A stretch of DNA of 35,950 nucleotides from an uncultured Collinsella sp. (GCA_900539735.1 UQDE01000024.1:1-35950); one strand, 5' to 3'. Shown: positions 8,034 to 16,386, counted from the first letter of the stretch. The notes: generated by a model not told the origin, from the sequence alone. Translations and numbers: made by a program.

Positions 8034-8059
8034 AAAGGGCCGGTTGCAGCCGGCCCTTT
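8034..8059 (+). terminator. Bidirectional terminator between convergent units
   Basis: AAAGGGCCGG (8034-8043) pairs with CCGGCCCTTT (8050-8059) around a TTGCAG loop. T-runs lie on both sides (TTTTCT reading minus, TTTAG reading plus), so it can serve the nuclease region and the zinc-ribbon gene. From 8060 to 8224 I see no gene. Confidence 0.75.
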
Positions 8060-8224
8060 AGACGATAATACCTGCGTTGCCCGCGCTTCCGAAGTGTGAC
8101 TAGCTGAGGAGCGGGTTCCGAGGCACAACTTGATTTTACCCAGCGGGGTGGCTCTTGTGCAGCCGCTCCACCGTTTATTTACATCCACTTCCCGTTAATC
8201 GACTGGACAGCAGCTCGCGCTCCC

Positions 8225-9562
8225 CTACTTCCCAAAGATCGCGGCGAACAAGCCCTTGCGTTTGGGCTTTTCTTCTCGGTAGGAGCCCTCGGCTGCGGCC
8301 GCCACCTGCTGCGGTTGCTCGCCGCCTCCGCGGCGCACGATCTGGTATAGGAACGGCGATTTAACGTATTTGACCTCGATAGGCGTGGCGTGCACGGTAC
8401 TTTCACCGGACAGATGCAGGCTCGGATTGAGCGGGGCCACGATATGCGTCTCGCGCTTGTCGCTAAACACCACTGCGGCCGCGCGACCTGTCTGGCCATT
8501 TACAGCGATGCGCACTTGCTCGCCGTCGCGACTGTCCGTTGCCGGGCGATCGACAAAGTAGACCGGCACCATCACCAGGCCGTCCTTGTGCTTGCGAGCC
8601 TTGCGCGCCCACGTACGAATGCTCTTTTTATTGAGCCCCAGGGTCGCCTCGGCATCGTTGCCCGCAACATCGAGCGCCAGCTTGTCAATGACCACCTGGT
8701 CCTTGGTGGACGCATCGACGGAGACGACGCGGAAGTCGCCTTCCTGCATGGCGGGATCGAACGGCCCCACCTTGCCAAAGTCCCACGGCTCCAAAATGCC
8801 CATGAGGCGAACGTCCAGGTAGTTGGCCCTGGGATATGCCCAATCGAGCACCTCGTAGTACACCAGGGTCTCCTTGCTCAGGCCCTTGCCCGGGAAGGAC
8901 GCCATCATGCGCAGGTCCGCGAGCGCCATGGGGAAATAGAAGAGCATCATGTCGTTTTGAATCGCGTCTTCCACGTCGTGCCCGGCAAAGGCATCCGGGT
9001 ACTGACGCACCAGTTGCAGCGCGTTGGCACGCGCCTGCTGCGGGGAAATCTCACACGGAATACCCTGCTCGGGAACGTATTCGGCACCCACGCCCATGGT
9101 CAGGCGCTTGCTAAACGTGCCGGGTTTGAGCAAGTCGGCCACACCAATCTTGTTGCCGCAGGACGGACATTCGAACACGCGCTGGGTGGACTCGCCCTCA
9201 AAGGACGCGCCGCAGAAGGGGCAGGGAATGCTCACGTGTGTGGCCTCTTGGAACTCCTGCGCCGTCCCGCGATCTTCCCACAGCAGATGCTCCAGAACCG
9301 ACTGATTGCGCCAGTGCGAATTGAAGAAATACCATTCCGGGTCCTCCGGACGCTCGAGCTGCGAGACATGCGTGAGCTTGAGCAACCCGTCAACCACCGT
9401 CAGCGGTGTATGGCGAATGCCCAAAGCGCTCTTAGGCTCCCCAGCGTCCGCTTGCCACGGGATGACCGTTCCGCAATAGGCGCACTCAAAGCTGCGCTTT
9501 GCCTGGTGTGAATACATGGGGCCGCCGCAGTTTTGGCATTTAATGGCAAACATCTCGTCCAT
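8225..9562 (-). CDS. Protein with two zinc ribbons, function unknown
   Basis: 445 aa. Two ribbons of identical spacing are visible: C9-x2-C12-x14-C27-x2-C30 and C114-x2-C117-x14-C132-x2-C135, each able to hold one zinc. The rest (140-445) has no signal peptide or membrane segment, contains a block rich in aromatic residues (YYEVLDWAYPRANY) and ends in a Gln/Ala linker plus a basic tail (KPKRKGLFAAIFGK) that could touch membrane or nucleic acid. Proteins of this kind are commonly annotated as TFIIB-type zinc-ribbon proteins, which describes only the ribbons. AAAGGAGG 8 nt before the ATG fixes the start, so the longer open frame reaching 9751 is not used. Confidence 0.85.
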   Translation of the reverse strand: MDEMFAIKCQNCGGPMYSHQAKRSFECAYCGTVIPWQADAGEPKSALGIRHTPLTVVDGLLKLTHVSQLERPEDPEWYFFNSHWRNQSVLEHLLWEDRGTAQEFQEATHVSIPCPFCGASFEGESTQRVFECPSCGNKIGVADLLKPGTFSKRLTMGVGAEYVPEQGIPCEISPQQARANALQLVRQYPDAFAGHDVEDAIQNDMMLFYFPMALADLRMMASFPGKGLSKETLVYYEVLDWAYPRANYLDVRLMGILEPWDFGKVGPFDPAMQEGDFRVVSVDASTKDQVVIDKLALDVAGNDAEATLGLNKKSIRTWARKARKHKDGLVMVPVYFVDRPATDSRDGEQVRIAVNGQTGRAAAVVFSDKRETHIVAPLNPSLHLSGESTVHATPIEVKYVKSPFLYQIVRRGGGEQPQQVAAAAEGSYREEKPKRKGLFAAIFGK

Positions 9563-9787
9563 GGAAACGTCCTCCTTTGCACAGGGACTGTCGACATTAA
9601 GTATGTCGAGCAAATCGGCGCGTGCCCATACCCATGTGGCCCAAAATGGAGCACTCGCACGGACGAGAAGGCGCAGCGGGCTCAAAGCCATGCGGGCAAC
9701 CGCCCCCCCCTCCGCCCCGTGCCCGTTAGCATCGGCAGACCATTGCTGCATTTTCTGAGCATCGTCGCACGACGCGTCCGTGCGAGC

Positions 9788-9793
9788 TACACT
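9788..9793 (+). promoter_or_regulatory. Possible -10 box of the CDF transporter gene
   Basis: GCTACACT, with TACACT at 9788-9793, lies 33 nt before the ATG at 9827. The same GCTACACT string occurs before the YerC-type gene at the far end of the window, which suggests a shared promoter style. No clear -35 box. Confidence 0.3.
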
Positions 9794-9826
9794 ATCCCCT
9801 TAAACATGATTGTGAGGACGACCGTT

Positions 9827-11008
9827 ATGCTATTTGTAAATCGGCTGGTACATACGCTTGTTCCCGGCAGCGAAAGCGAGCCGGTCGATACCTCTTGCCG
9901 CACCAACGCGGGGTTTGCCGCAAGCCTCATATGCATCGGCCTCAATATCACGCTATGCCTTGCCAAGGGCATCGCGGGTCTCCTCGCAGGCTCCGTCTCG
10001 CTTATCGCCGACGCCTTCAACAACCTCTCCGACGCCTCGAGCAACATCGTGAGCCTGCTCGGATTCCGCCTTGCCAGCCGCCCAGCCGACGAGGGGCACC
10101 CTTATGGCCACGGCCGCTACGAGTACCTCGCCGGCCTGTTTGTCGCCGTCCTCGTTTGCGCCGTCGGCATCAACCTGATCCTGGAGTCGGTCACCAAGAT
10201 CATCAAGCCCTCCCCCACCGCTTACACGCTCATTTCCCTTGCGGCACTGGCTACGTCCATGCTCGTAAAGCTCTGGATGGCCGCGTTTAACCGCACGCTG
10301 GGCGACCGCATCGATTCCGAGACGCTCATCGCCACAGCGCAGGACTCCAAAAACGACGTCATCACCTCGGGATCGGTCCTGGTGGCAGCGCTTATCTCGC
10401 AAACAACCGGCGTTGACCTCGACGGTTGGGCGGGCCTGGGCGTTGGCATCTTCATCTGCATCAGCGGCATGGGTCTGGTGCGCGACGCCATCAGCCCGCT
10501 GTTGGGACAGGCACCCGACCCCAAGCTCGTCCAGGCAATCCGCGACAAGATCACGTCGTATCCGCAGGTTCTGGGCACGCACGACCTGATGGTGCACGAC
10601 TACGGCCCCGGTCGCCAATTTGCGAGCGCTCACGTGGAGATGCCCGGCGAGGGCGATGCATTTGAGCACCACGAGATCCTGGATACCATCGAGCACGATA
10701 TCAAGCGCCAGATGGGCATCGGCATCACGCTGCACTGCGACCCCATCGCCACCGACGGCGACGACCTGCGCGGCTGGGTCAAACGCGGCATCATGCAGAT
10801 CGACCCCGCACTTTCCATCCACGACCTGCACGAGCACGACGGCTTCGTCTCGTTTGACCTGGTGCGCCCCGACGGTTTTGACATATCCGACGAGGAGCTG
10901 CTGGAACTCGTCACGCGCATCGTGCACGAGCGCCGGCCCGATGTCTCGTGCGTCGTCACGTTTGACTCGGGCTTTAGCTCGCCCGACCGCCCGGCCGAGC
11001 GGCTCTAG
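9827..11008 (+). CDS. CDF-family metal efflux transporter, manganese-type site
   Basis: 393 aa membrane protein, cation diffusion facilitator family: about six transmembrane segments (30-225), the HPYGHGRYEYLAG loop signature, and a cytosolic domain. The metal site residues are Asn65 and Asp69 in TM2 and Asp173 and Asp177 in TM5. This N-D/D-D pattern matches the manganese exporter MntE of streptococci rather than zinc CDFs such as YiiP (D-D/H-D), so Mn2+ efflux is the best guess. After the usual dimerisation domain (about 235-315) there is a second alpha/beta stretch of about 75 residues that looks like a repeat of it. GAGGA at 9814-9818 is 8 nt before the ATG at 9827; an ATG at 9806 lacks a ribosome site. 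Confidence 0.88.
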   Translation: MLFVNRLVHTLVPGSESEPVDTSCRTNAGFAASLICIGLNITLCLAKGIAGLLAGSVSLIADAFNNLSDASSNIVSLLGFRLASRPADEGHPYGHGRYEYLAGLFVAVLVCAVGINLILESVTKIIKPSPTAYTLISLAALATSMLVKLWMAAFNRTLGDRIDSETLIATAQDSKNDVITSGSVLVAALISQTTGVDLDGWAGLGVGIFICISGMGLVRDAISPLLGQAPDPKLVQAIRDKITSYPQVLGTHDLMVHDYGPGRQFASAHVEMPGEGDAFEHHEILDTIEHDIKRQMGIGITLHCDPIATDGDDLRGWVKRGIMQIDPALSIHDLHEHDGFVSFDLVRPDGFDISDEELLELVTRIVHERRPDVSCVVTFDSGFSSPDRPAERL

Positions 11009-11022
11009 CCAACTCAGCCGCT
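10998..11022. terminator. Possible bidirectional hairpin between convergent genes
   Basis: AGCGGCT (10998-11004) pairs with AGCCGCT (11016-11022) across the 12-nt gap between two convergent stop codons. Only AGTTT follows on the plus side and there is no T-run on the minus side, so terminator function is uncertain. Confidence 0.35.
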
Positions 11023-12022
11023 AGTTTCCCTGCGCGCCCGAGATGCCGTTTTGCAGGGCGTTCCAGGCATCCGTCGCCATGCCGCCCAAGTTCTGCGCGG
11101 TATCGCCCAGGTTTTGTGCCGTGTCGCCCAGCTCTTGCGCCTTGTCTCCCAACTCCTGTGCCTTGTTGCTCAAGTCCTCCAGCGTATTGGAGCTCGAACT
11201 GTCGGTACCGCTTTGGCCGTCGGACGAGTTGCCCGAGCTGTTCTTGTGCGTGAGTTGAATTTCGAGGTTGCCGTTGTCGTTATAGTAGGCAGACGTCACG
11301 ACCCAGTTGGCATCGACGACGGGCATCGAGCCGTCATCGGTCAGGATCACGGCGTTCGAAAGGTCGGCCCCACGCGATTTGAGGAGCTTCTTGGCATTGG
11401 ACCAGTACTGCCCCGGAATATCGCTCAGGTCGACGGCGGTAGACTGGGTGGCCTCAGTCTGCTCGGCCGTGGTATCAGTCGTGGCGCCCCGCTTGTTGAG
11501 CATGCCCGACACAATGGCAAACACAACCGAAAGGGCAAAGAAGATCGCCAGCACAATCAGGATTTTCTTGATCACGCTCGACGAACGCGACGGTTTCTTT
11601 TCCTCGTCCTCGCCGTACTGCGGAATCGACTTGGGATACTCACGATACGGCTCGCGCGCGTAGGGATCGCGCGACTCATAGCGAGGCTGCGCCGTGCGCG
11701 GCATATACGTCGTCTGCTGAGGCTGTGGAATGGGATTCTGCGACAAATCGTTATAAGGATCCGGCGCAGAACTGGCATAGGGGTCCTGCGGTGCGTAATC
11801 AAACGGGTCCGGCGCCGCGTTGCCATAGGGGCTTTGCGAAGATGCAGCGTAAGGATCCTGCGCCGTGTCGCCATAGCCCATAACCCGCGTAGGCTCGGCA
11901 GAAGGCTGCGTCGCGGCAGGGTCGGCATAGCCAGGGCCGGGCACAACGTGGGTCGCATCGGCGCTATTACCCGTCGACGCGGAGCCGTAGCCACCCATCA
12001 CGGTCGTCTTATCCTGATCCAT
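11021..12022 (-). CDS. Single-pass membrane protein with disordered tail and PASTA-like extracellular part
   Basis: 333 aa. Residues 1-145 are low-complexity (Pro, Tyr, Asp, Gln; repeated DPYA/DPF units) and carry three similar Thr motifs, TTVMG (6-10), THVV (24-27) and TRVMG (45-49). A basic patch (KKPSRSSSVIKK) precedes one membrane helix (about 152-174), giving an N-in, C-out topology. Residues about 198-260 (DIPGQYWSNAKKLLKSRGAD, then NWVVTS) resemble a PASTA domain. The C-terminus holds four 7-residue repeats. Such architecture is seen in actinobacterial cell-wall or kinase-associated proteins, but there is no kinase domain. AGGA precedes the ATG by 8 nt. Function is unknown. Confidence 0.82.
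   Translation of the reverse strand: MDQDKTTVMGGYGSASTGNSADATHVVPGPGYADPAATQPSAEPTRVMGYGDTAQDPYAASSQSPYGNAAPDPFDYAPQDPYASSAPDPYNDLSQNPIPQPQQTTYMPRTAQPRYESRDPYAREPYREYPKSIPQYGEDEEKKPSRSSSVIKKILIVLAIFFALSVVFAIVSGMLNKRGATTDTTAEQTEATQSTAVDLSDIPGQYWSNAKKLLKSRGADLSNAVILTDDGSMPVVDANWVVTSAYYNDNGNLEIQLTHKNSSGNSSDGQSGTDSSSSNTLEDLSNKAQELGDKAQELGDTAQNLGDTAQNLGGMATDAWNALQNGISGAQGN
11081..11164 (-). repeat. Four 21-nt tandem repeats encoding heptads
   Basis: Codons 287-314 of the membrane protein encode KAQELGD, KAQELGD, TAQNLGD and TAQNLGG, a perfect 7-residue period that should form a small amphipathic helix or coiled coil. Repeat number may vary between strains. Confidence 0.75.
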
Positions 12023-12140
12023 GCAACGATTCCTTTCCGTCGCCCGTAAGCATCAAGTTATCCATGCATTCTACCCGCGCAAAAGCCTATGATGGGCAAA
12101 GCCCGCCGGTATCTACAAGACATGCGCGGGCCTAAGGATC

Positions 12141-12176
12141 AAAAAGCCCCGCCGGGCCTTGTGGGCACGGCGGGGC
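12141..12176 (-). terminator. Intrinsic terminator of fhs
   Basis: GCCCCGCCG (12146-12154) pairs with CGGCGGGGC (12168-12176). On the minus strand the hairpin is followed by TTTTT (12145-12141). Confidence 0.88.
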
Positions 12177-12201
12177 GGGCTAGCAGCTATGGACAGCAGG
12201 C

Positions 12202-13869
12202 TTAGAACAGGCCGGTGATGTTGCCGTCGTTGTCGACGTCGATGTTCTCGGCCGCGGGCACCTTGGGCAGACCCGGCATGGTCAGAACGCTGCCAGTCAG
12301 CGCGACCACAAAGTGGGCACCGGCAGAAACCTTGAGCTCGCGCACGGTGATGCGGAAGTTCTCGGGAGCGCCCAGGGCCTTGGCGTTGTCGCTAAAGCTG
12401 TACTGCGTCTTGGCGACGCACACCGGCAGGTTGCCAAAGCCATTCTCGCGCAGCTCGGCGAGCTGGCGCTTGGCGGCCGGCGTAAAGTCAACGCCGTCGG
12501 CGCGGTAGACCTTGGTGGCAATGGCCTCGAGAGCGTCGGCCACATCGGCGCCGTCCTCATAGGCAAACTTGAGCTCGCTCGGCTGCTCAATCAGGCGCAT
12601 GACCTCATCGGCCAGCTCGAGCGCGCCCTCGCCGCCCTTGGCCCAGACCTCGGAAAGCTTAACGTTGACGCCGAGCTTCTGGCACTCGGACTCGATGAGC
12701 TCGAGCTCGGCCTCGGTGTCCGTCGGGAAGCGGTTGATGGCGACCACACAAGGCAGACCGTAGACATTCTGGATGTTATCGACGTGGCGCAGCAGGTTGG
12801 GCATGCCGGCCTTGAGGGCCTCGAGGTTCTCCTCGTTGAGGTCGGCCTTGGCGACACCGCCGTTGTACTTAAGCGCGCGGGCAGTGGCGACGACCACGAC
12901 AGCGCTGGGGCGAACGCCCGTCATGCGGCACTTGATGTCGAGGAACTTCTCGGCACCCAGATCGGCACCGAAGCCGGCCTCGGTAATGGCGACATCACCA
13001 AAGCGCATCGCCATACGCGTGGCCATGATAGAGTTGCAGCCGTGGGCAATGTTGGCGAAGGGACCGCCGTGGACAAACGCGGGCGTGCCCTCGAGCGTTT
13101 GCACCAGGTTGGGCTTGAGCGCGTCCTTAAGCAACGCGGCCATGGCACCCTGGGCCTTAAGGTCGCGGGCACGGACGGGCTCGCCGGCAAAGCTGTAGCC
13201 GACGACGATCTCACCCAAGCGTTCCTTGAGGTCGCTGATGCTCGTAGACAGGCACAGGATTGCCATGACCTCAGAGGCGACGGTGATATCGAAGCCGTCC
13301 TCGCGCGGCACGCCCTGAGCCTTACCGCCAATACCGTCGATGACGTGGCGCAGCTGACGGTCGTTCATATCGACGACGCGCTTCCAAGTGATGCGCTTAA
13401 CGTCAATACCGAGCTGATTGCCCTGCTGAATATGGTTGTCGAGCATGGCGGCCAGCAGGTTATTGGCGGCACCGATAGCATGGAAGTCACCGGTAAAGTG
13501 CAGGTTGATATCCTCCATGGGGATGACCTGAGCCCAGCCGCCGCCGGCAGCGCCGCCCTTAACGCCAAAGACGGGGCCGAGCGAAGGCTCGCGCAGGGCC
13601 ACGGCACTCTTGACGCCGCGTCGGCGCAAGCCATCGGCCAGACCGATGGTCGTGGTGGTCTTACCCTCGCCCGCAGGCGTTGGGTTGATAGCAGTCACGA
13701 GGACGAGCTTGGCCTGGTGGTCAGTCGGCTCGTTGAGCAGTGAATAGTCGACCTTAGCCTTGTCGAAGCCGTACGGAATAAGGTGCTTAACGTCGACGCC
13801 GGCGTTCTTGGCCACCTCGGTAATAGGCAGCGGCGTGACAGAACGTGCGATTTCGATGTCAGTAGGCAT
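12202..13869 (-). CDS. fhs: Formate-tetrahydrofolate ligase
   Basis: 555 aa, the normal length. It makes 10-formyl-THF from formate, THF and ATP in the cytosol. Seen: the nucleotide loop TPAGEGKTTTTIGL (64-77), the family signature GVKGGAAGGGWAQ and the VVVATARALKYNGG block. Together with FchA and FolD encoded 12 kb away it completes the formate to methylene-THF branch, used in acetogens and in purine and serine metabolism. AAAGGA lies 6 nt before the ATG at 13869; the frame extends to 13944 but without a ribosome site. It has its own promoter candidate and terminator, so it appears monocistronic. Confidence 0.97.
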   Translation of the reverse strand: MPTDIEIARSVTPLPITEVAKNAGVDVKHLIPYGFDKAKVDYSLLNEPTDHQAKLVLVTAINPTPAGEGKTTTTIGLADGLRRRGVKSAVALREPSLGPVFGVKGGAAGGGWAQVIPMEDINLHFTGDFHAIGAANNLLAAMLDNHIQQGNQLGIDVKRITWKRVVDMNDRQLRHVIDGIGGKAQGVPREDGFDITVASEVMAILCLSTSISDLKERLGEIVVGYSFAGEPVRARDLKAQGAMAALLKDALKPNLVQTLEGTPAFVHGGPFANIAHGCNSIMATRMAMRFGDVAITEAGFGADLGAEKFLDIKCRMTGVRPSAVVVVATARALKYNGGVAKADLNEENLEALKAGMPNLLRHVDNIQNVYGLPCVVAINRFPTDTEAELELIESECQKLGVNVKLSEVWAKGGEGALELADEVMRLIEQPSELKFAYEDGADVADALEAIATKVYRADGVDFTPAAKRQLAELRENGFGNLPVCVAKTQYSFSDNAKALGAPENFRITVRELKVSAGAHFVVALTGSVLTMPGLPKVPAAENIDVDNDGNITGLF

Positions 13870-13909
13870 GGGCGGTCCTTTCGTTACCGAATGAGAAAAA
13901 GACCAATTC

Positions 13910-13936
13910 AGCATAGCACGGGCGCGCAATAGTAAA
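13910..13936 (-). promoter_or_regulatory. Candidate promoter of fhs
   Basis: Reading the minus strand, TTTACT (13936-13931) and TATGCT (13915-13910) are 15 nt apart; using TTTTAC as the -35 gives 16. The inferred start leaves a leader of about 35 nt. Moderate match to consensus only. Confidence 0.35.
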
Positions 13937-14013
13937 ACACCCATAACCGATGAACGGCGATATGTTTACCCGATGCCCAGCGATAGCCCAACAGCCCGCC
14001 AAAACAAAGCGCC

Positions 14014-15081
14014 CTAAACGGTAGATTCAATCCCCAGGTGCTCAAAGGTGCGAAGGGTTGCCTGACGGCCCTGCGGCGTACGAATCATCAACCCGCACTG
14101 CAGCAGATAGGGCTCATAGACATCCTCGAGCGTGCCCGGGTCCTCGCCCACCGCGCTGGCAAGGGTCGTAAGTCCCACGGCACGACCGGAGAACGTCTTA
14201 GCGAGCGTCTCCAAAATGCGAATATCCATCCAGTCCAGACCGAGCTCATCGATCTCGAAGAACTCGAGCGCCTGGCGACAGATATCGAGCTCGATGGGAC
14301 CGTTGCCGCGCACCTGTGCGTAATCGCGCACGCGCTTGAGCAGGCGGTTGGCAAGACGTGGCGTACCGCGCGAACGCGAGCCGATCTCGAGTGCACTGGG
14401 ATGGTCGATCGTCACGCCCAGGATAGTCGCCGAGCGCGTCACAATCTGCGCGAGCTCCTCGACCGTGTAGTAATCCAGGCGATATGAAATGCCAAAGCGG
14501 TCGCGCAACGGGCCGGTCAACATGCCTGAGCGGGTCGTTGCCGCCACCAGCGTAAACTTGGGAATATCCAGGCGAATCGAGCGCGCCGCCGGACCCTTGC
14601 CAATCACGATATCGAGGGCAAAGTCCTCCATCGCTGGGTACAGGACCTCCTCGACCGAACGGTTGAGGCGGTGGATCTCGTCGATAAACAGCACATCACC
14701 CGGCTGCAAGTTAGTAAGGATGGCTGCCAGGTCGCCGGTGCGCGCGATGGCAGGGCCACTCGTGGTCTTGATCTGAGCGCCCAGCTCGTTGGCGATAACC
14801 GTAGCCAGCGTGGTCTTGCCCAGACCCGGAGGGCCCGAGAAGATCACGTGGTCGAGCGTCTCGCCACGGCTCTGCGCCGCTTCGATCAACACGCGCAGGC
14901 TCTGCTTGATATGCTCCTGGCCGCAGTAATCGTCCAGGCGCTGGGGGCGCAGGGTACGGTCGACATCGAGGTCCTCGGGCGTCAGCTCCGAGCCCACCAT
15001 GCGCTCGCCATGCGCCATGGATGCCGCCGGCGAGTTGCCGGGCGTCGCCCACAGGTCCTGAGAGTCATCGGCTTCCCACAT
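14014..15081 (-). CDS. ruvB: Holliday junction branch migration ATPase RuvB
   Basis: 355 aa hexameric AAA+ motor of the RuvABC resolvasome. Walker A GPPGLGKT (83-90), Walker B FIDEIHRL (Asp134, Glu135), the ATTRSGMLTGPLRDRFG sensor/arginine region and a C-terminal winged helix (GTPRLANRLLKRVRDYA onward) are all present. The first 25 residues are an acidic, low-complexity extension. The ATG at 15081 overlaps the ruvA stop (TGATG), so the genes are translationally coupled; a GTG at 15084 is the alternative. Last gene of ruvCAB; I see no terminator in the 144 nt before fhs. Confidence 0.98.
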   Translation of the reverse strand: MWEADDSQDLWATPGNSPAASMAHGERMVGSELTPEDLDVDRTLRPQRLDDYCGQEHIKQSLRVLIEAAQSRGETLDHVIFSGPPGLGKTTLATVIANELGAQIKTTSGPAIARTGDLAAILTNLQPGDVLFIDEIHRLNRSVEEVLYPAMEDFALDIVIGKGPAARSIRLDIPKFTLVAATTRSGMLTGPLRDRFGISYRLDYYTVEELAQIVTRSATILGVTIDHPSALEIGSRSRGTPRLANRLLKRVRDYAQVRGNGPIELDICRQALEFFEIDELGLDWMDIRILETLAKTFSGRAVGLTTLASAVGEDPGTLEDVYEPYLLQCGLMIRTPQGRQATLRTFEHLGIESTV

Positions 15082-15701
15082 CACGCATCCATTCCGAGTC
15101 GCTTAAGCGCCGCGCCGAGCAGATCCTCGACACGCATATTCTGCCCATCATACCCGCTCAGGGCAACATCGGTCTCCTGCGGGCTAAAGCCCATGGAAAG
15201 GAGTGCCGCGCGGGCATCATCGATGGCCGAGGGAGCAGCAGCGGGCACGGGCATCGCAACCTGGCCGGGAATCACGTCGACCGGGACAAAGCCCTTGTCC
15301 TTGGCAAAGGTGCTCTTGAGCTCCAGGATCAGGCGCTGAGCTGTCTTTTTGCCCACACCGGGCACCTTGGCCATGCCCTTGTCGTCCTCGGCCATCACCA
15401 GCGAATACAGCTGCCCCACGGTATAGGTGGAAAGCACGGCGAGCGCCAGGCGCGGGCCAACGCCCGAAACGGACACGAGCCGGTCGAACATCGTGCGCTC
15501 ATCCTTTGAGGAAAAACCGAAAAGTGTCATGGCGTCCTCGCGCACCTGCATACGCGTGTAGAGGCGGACCTCGCCGCCGGGCGTCGGCAACGTGGCCGCA
15601 GTGCTGCCCGAGATGCCGAGCTCAAAGCCAACGCCCGACACATCGACGACAGCAGAGCTCATCGTGGACTCGACAAGCGTTCCGTGGAGCTGGGAAATCA
15701 T
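15081..15701 (-). CDS. ruvA: Holliday junction DNA-binding protein RuvA
   Basis: 206 aa. An N-terminal OB-fold (MISQLHGTLVE and on), two helix-hairpin-helix motifs (VSVSGVGPRLALAVLS and VPGVGKKTAQRLILEL) and a C-terminal RuvB-binding three-helix domain after an Ala/Pro linker (about 140-155). It binds the four-way junction as a tetramer and loads RuvB. The start ATG overlaps the ruvC stop (TGATG); the long upstream open frame is the reverse-phase shadow of ruvC and is not used. Confidence 0.98.
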   Translation of the reverse strand: MISQLHGTLVESTMSSAVVDVSGVGFELGISGSTAATLPTPGGEVRLYTRMQVREDAMTLFGFSSKDERTMFDRLVSVSGVGPRLALAVLSTYTVGQLYSLVMAEDDKGMAKVPGVGKKTAQRLILELKSTFAKDKGFVPVDVIPGQVAMPVPAAAPSAIDDARAALLSMGFSPQETDVALSGYDGQNMRVEDLLGAALKRLGMDA

Positions 15702-16222
15702 CAGTATCCGGTTCCTCTCTGTTGATAGAACTCGCCACCGGTGAGGGCGCGGGTACGGCTGAGGTTTACGTGGCAGATGGCGCAGGCCAGGGCATCGGCG
15801 GCATGGTCGGGATGCGGGTCGTGGTCGAGCTGTGTTAGCGTGCGTACCATGTAGGCGACCTGCCGCTTGTCCGCGGCGCCGGTGCCCACCACAGCCTGTT
15901 TGATCTGCATAGGCGTGTACTCGCCAATCTCGAGCGCGCACTCCGAAAGCGCCACAAGCGCAGCGCCGCGGGCATGCGCCGTAGGGATGGCCGAGCGAAC
16001 GTTGGCGCCAAAGTAGATGCTCTCGATAGCAGCGGTATCGGGTCGATAACGCTCCACGACACCCTTGAGGTCGCGGGCGATATGCGACAGGCGCACCGCG
16101 AGCGGACTACCCGCGCTGGTCTCGATACAACCGTAGGCACGGCAGCGAACCTCACCGCGCCGCTCCTCGATAATCCCCCAACCCGTATGGGCCAAACCGG
16201 GGTCAATGCCCAAGATAACCAA
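15701..16222 (-). CDS. ruvC: Holliday junction endonuclease RuvC (TTG start)
   Basis: 173 aa with an RNase H-like fold. The acidic catalytic residues are seen as Asp7 (GIDPG), Glu67 (AIES) and Asp143 (HAADALA); His140 takes the place of one E. coli Asp, as in Thermus-type RuvC. It cuts junctions bound by RuvAB. The start is inferred to be the TTG at 16222: GGGGAGG lies 5 nt upstream and the protein then begins VILGIDPG directly. A TTG at 16243 would put the ribosome site inside the gene. First gene of ruvCAB, 56 nt downstream of an SOS box. Confidence 0.95.
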   Translation of the reverse strand: MVILGIDPGLAHTGWGIIEERRGEVRCRAYGCIETSAGSPLAVRLSHIARDLKGVVERYRPDTAAIESIYFGANVRSAIPTAHARGAALVALSECALEIGEYTPMQIKQAVVGTGAADKRQVAYMVRTLTQLDHDPHPDHAADALACAICHVNLSRTRALTGGEFYQQRGTGY

Positions 16223-16277
16223 GCCAACCTCCCCTCGCCACAAGCGCAGCGCAAGACAAGGCCCCGCGCATCATTCA

Positions 16278-16291
16278 CGAACGTCTGTTCT
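16278..16291 (-). promoter_or_regulatory. LexA-type SOS box before ruvCAB
   Basis: CGAACGTCTGTTCT closely matches the Gram-positive LexA (DinR) box CGAAC-N4-GTTCG, missing only the last G. On the minus strand it directly follows a possible -10 TATTCT (16297-16292, overlapping by a few bases), so LexA bound here would block transcription of ruvC-ruvA-ruvB. ruv genes are SOS-controlled in many bacteria, which supports the call. Confidence 0.65.
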
Positions 16292-16386
16292 AGAATAACA
16301 CAACGGGGCCAAAGTGCTTAAAGCAAGATAGATTCGGCAGAAGCAATGTGTGTAAGCGAATCTCTCCCGCAATGTTTCCGTCTGCC

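Noticed and set aside
7916..8188. Minus-strand open frame of 90 codons
   Set aside because: It spans a clear terminator, has no ribosome site and no protein-like pattern.
16298..16386. GGAGAG-containing structured stretch between the NadE-like gene and ruvC as a riboswitch
   Set aside because: Only a 6-bp GATTCG/CGAATC pairing is visible and none of the known riboswitch cores could be matched.
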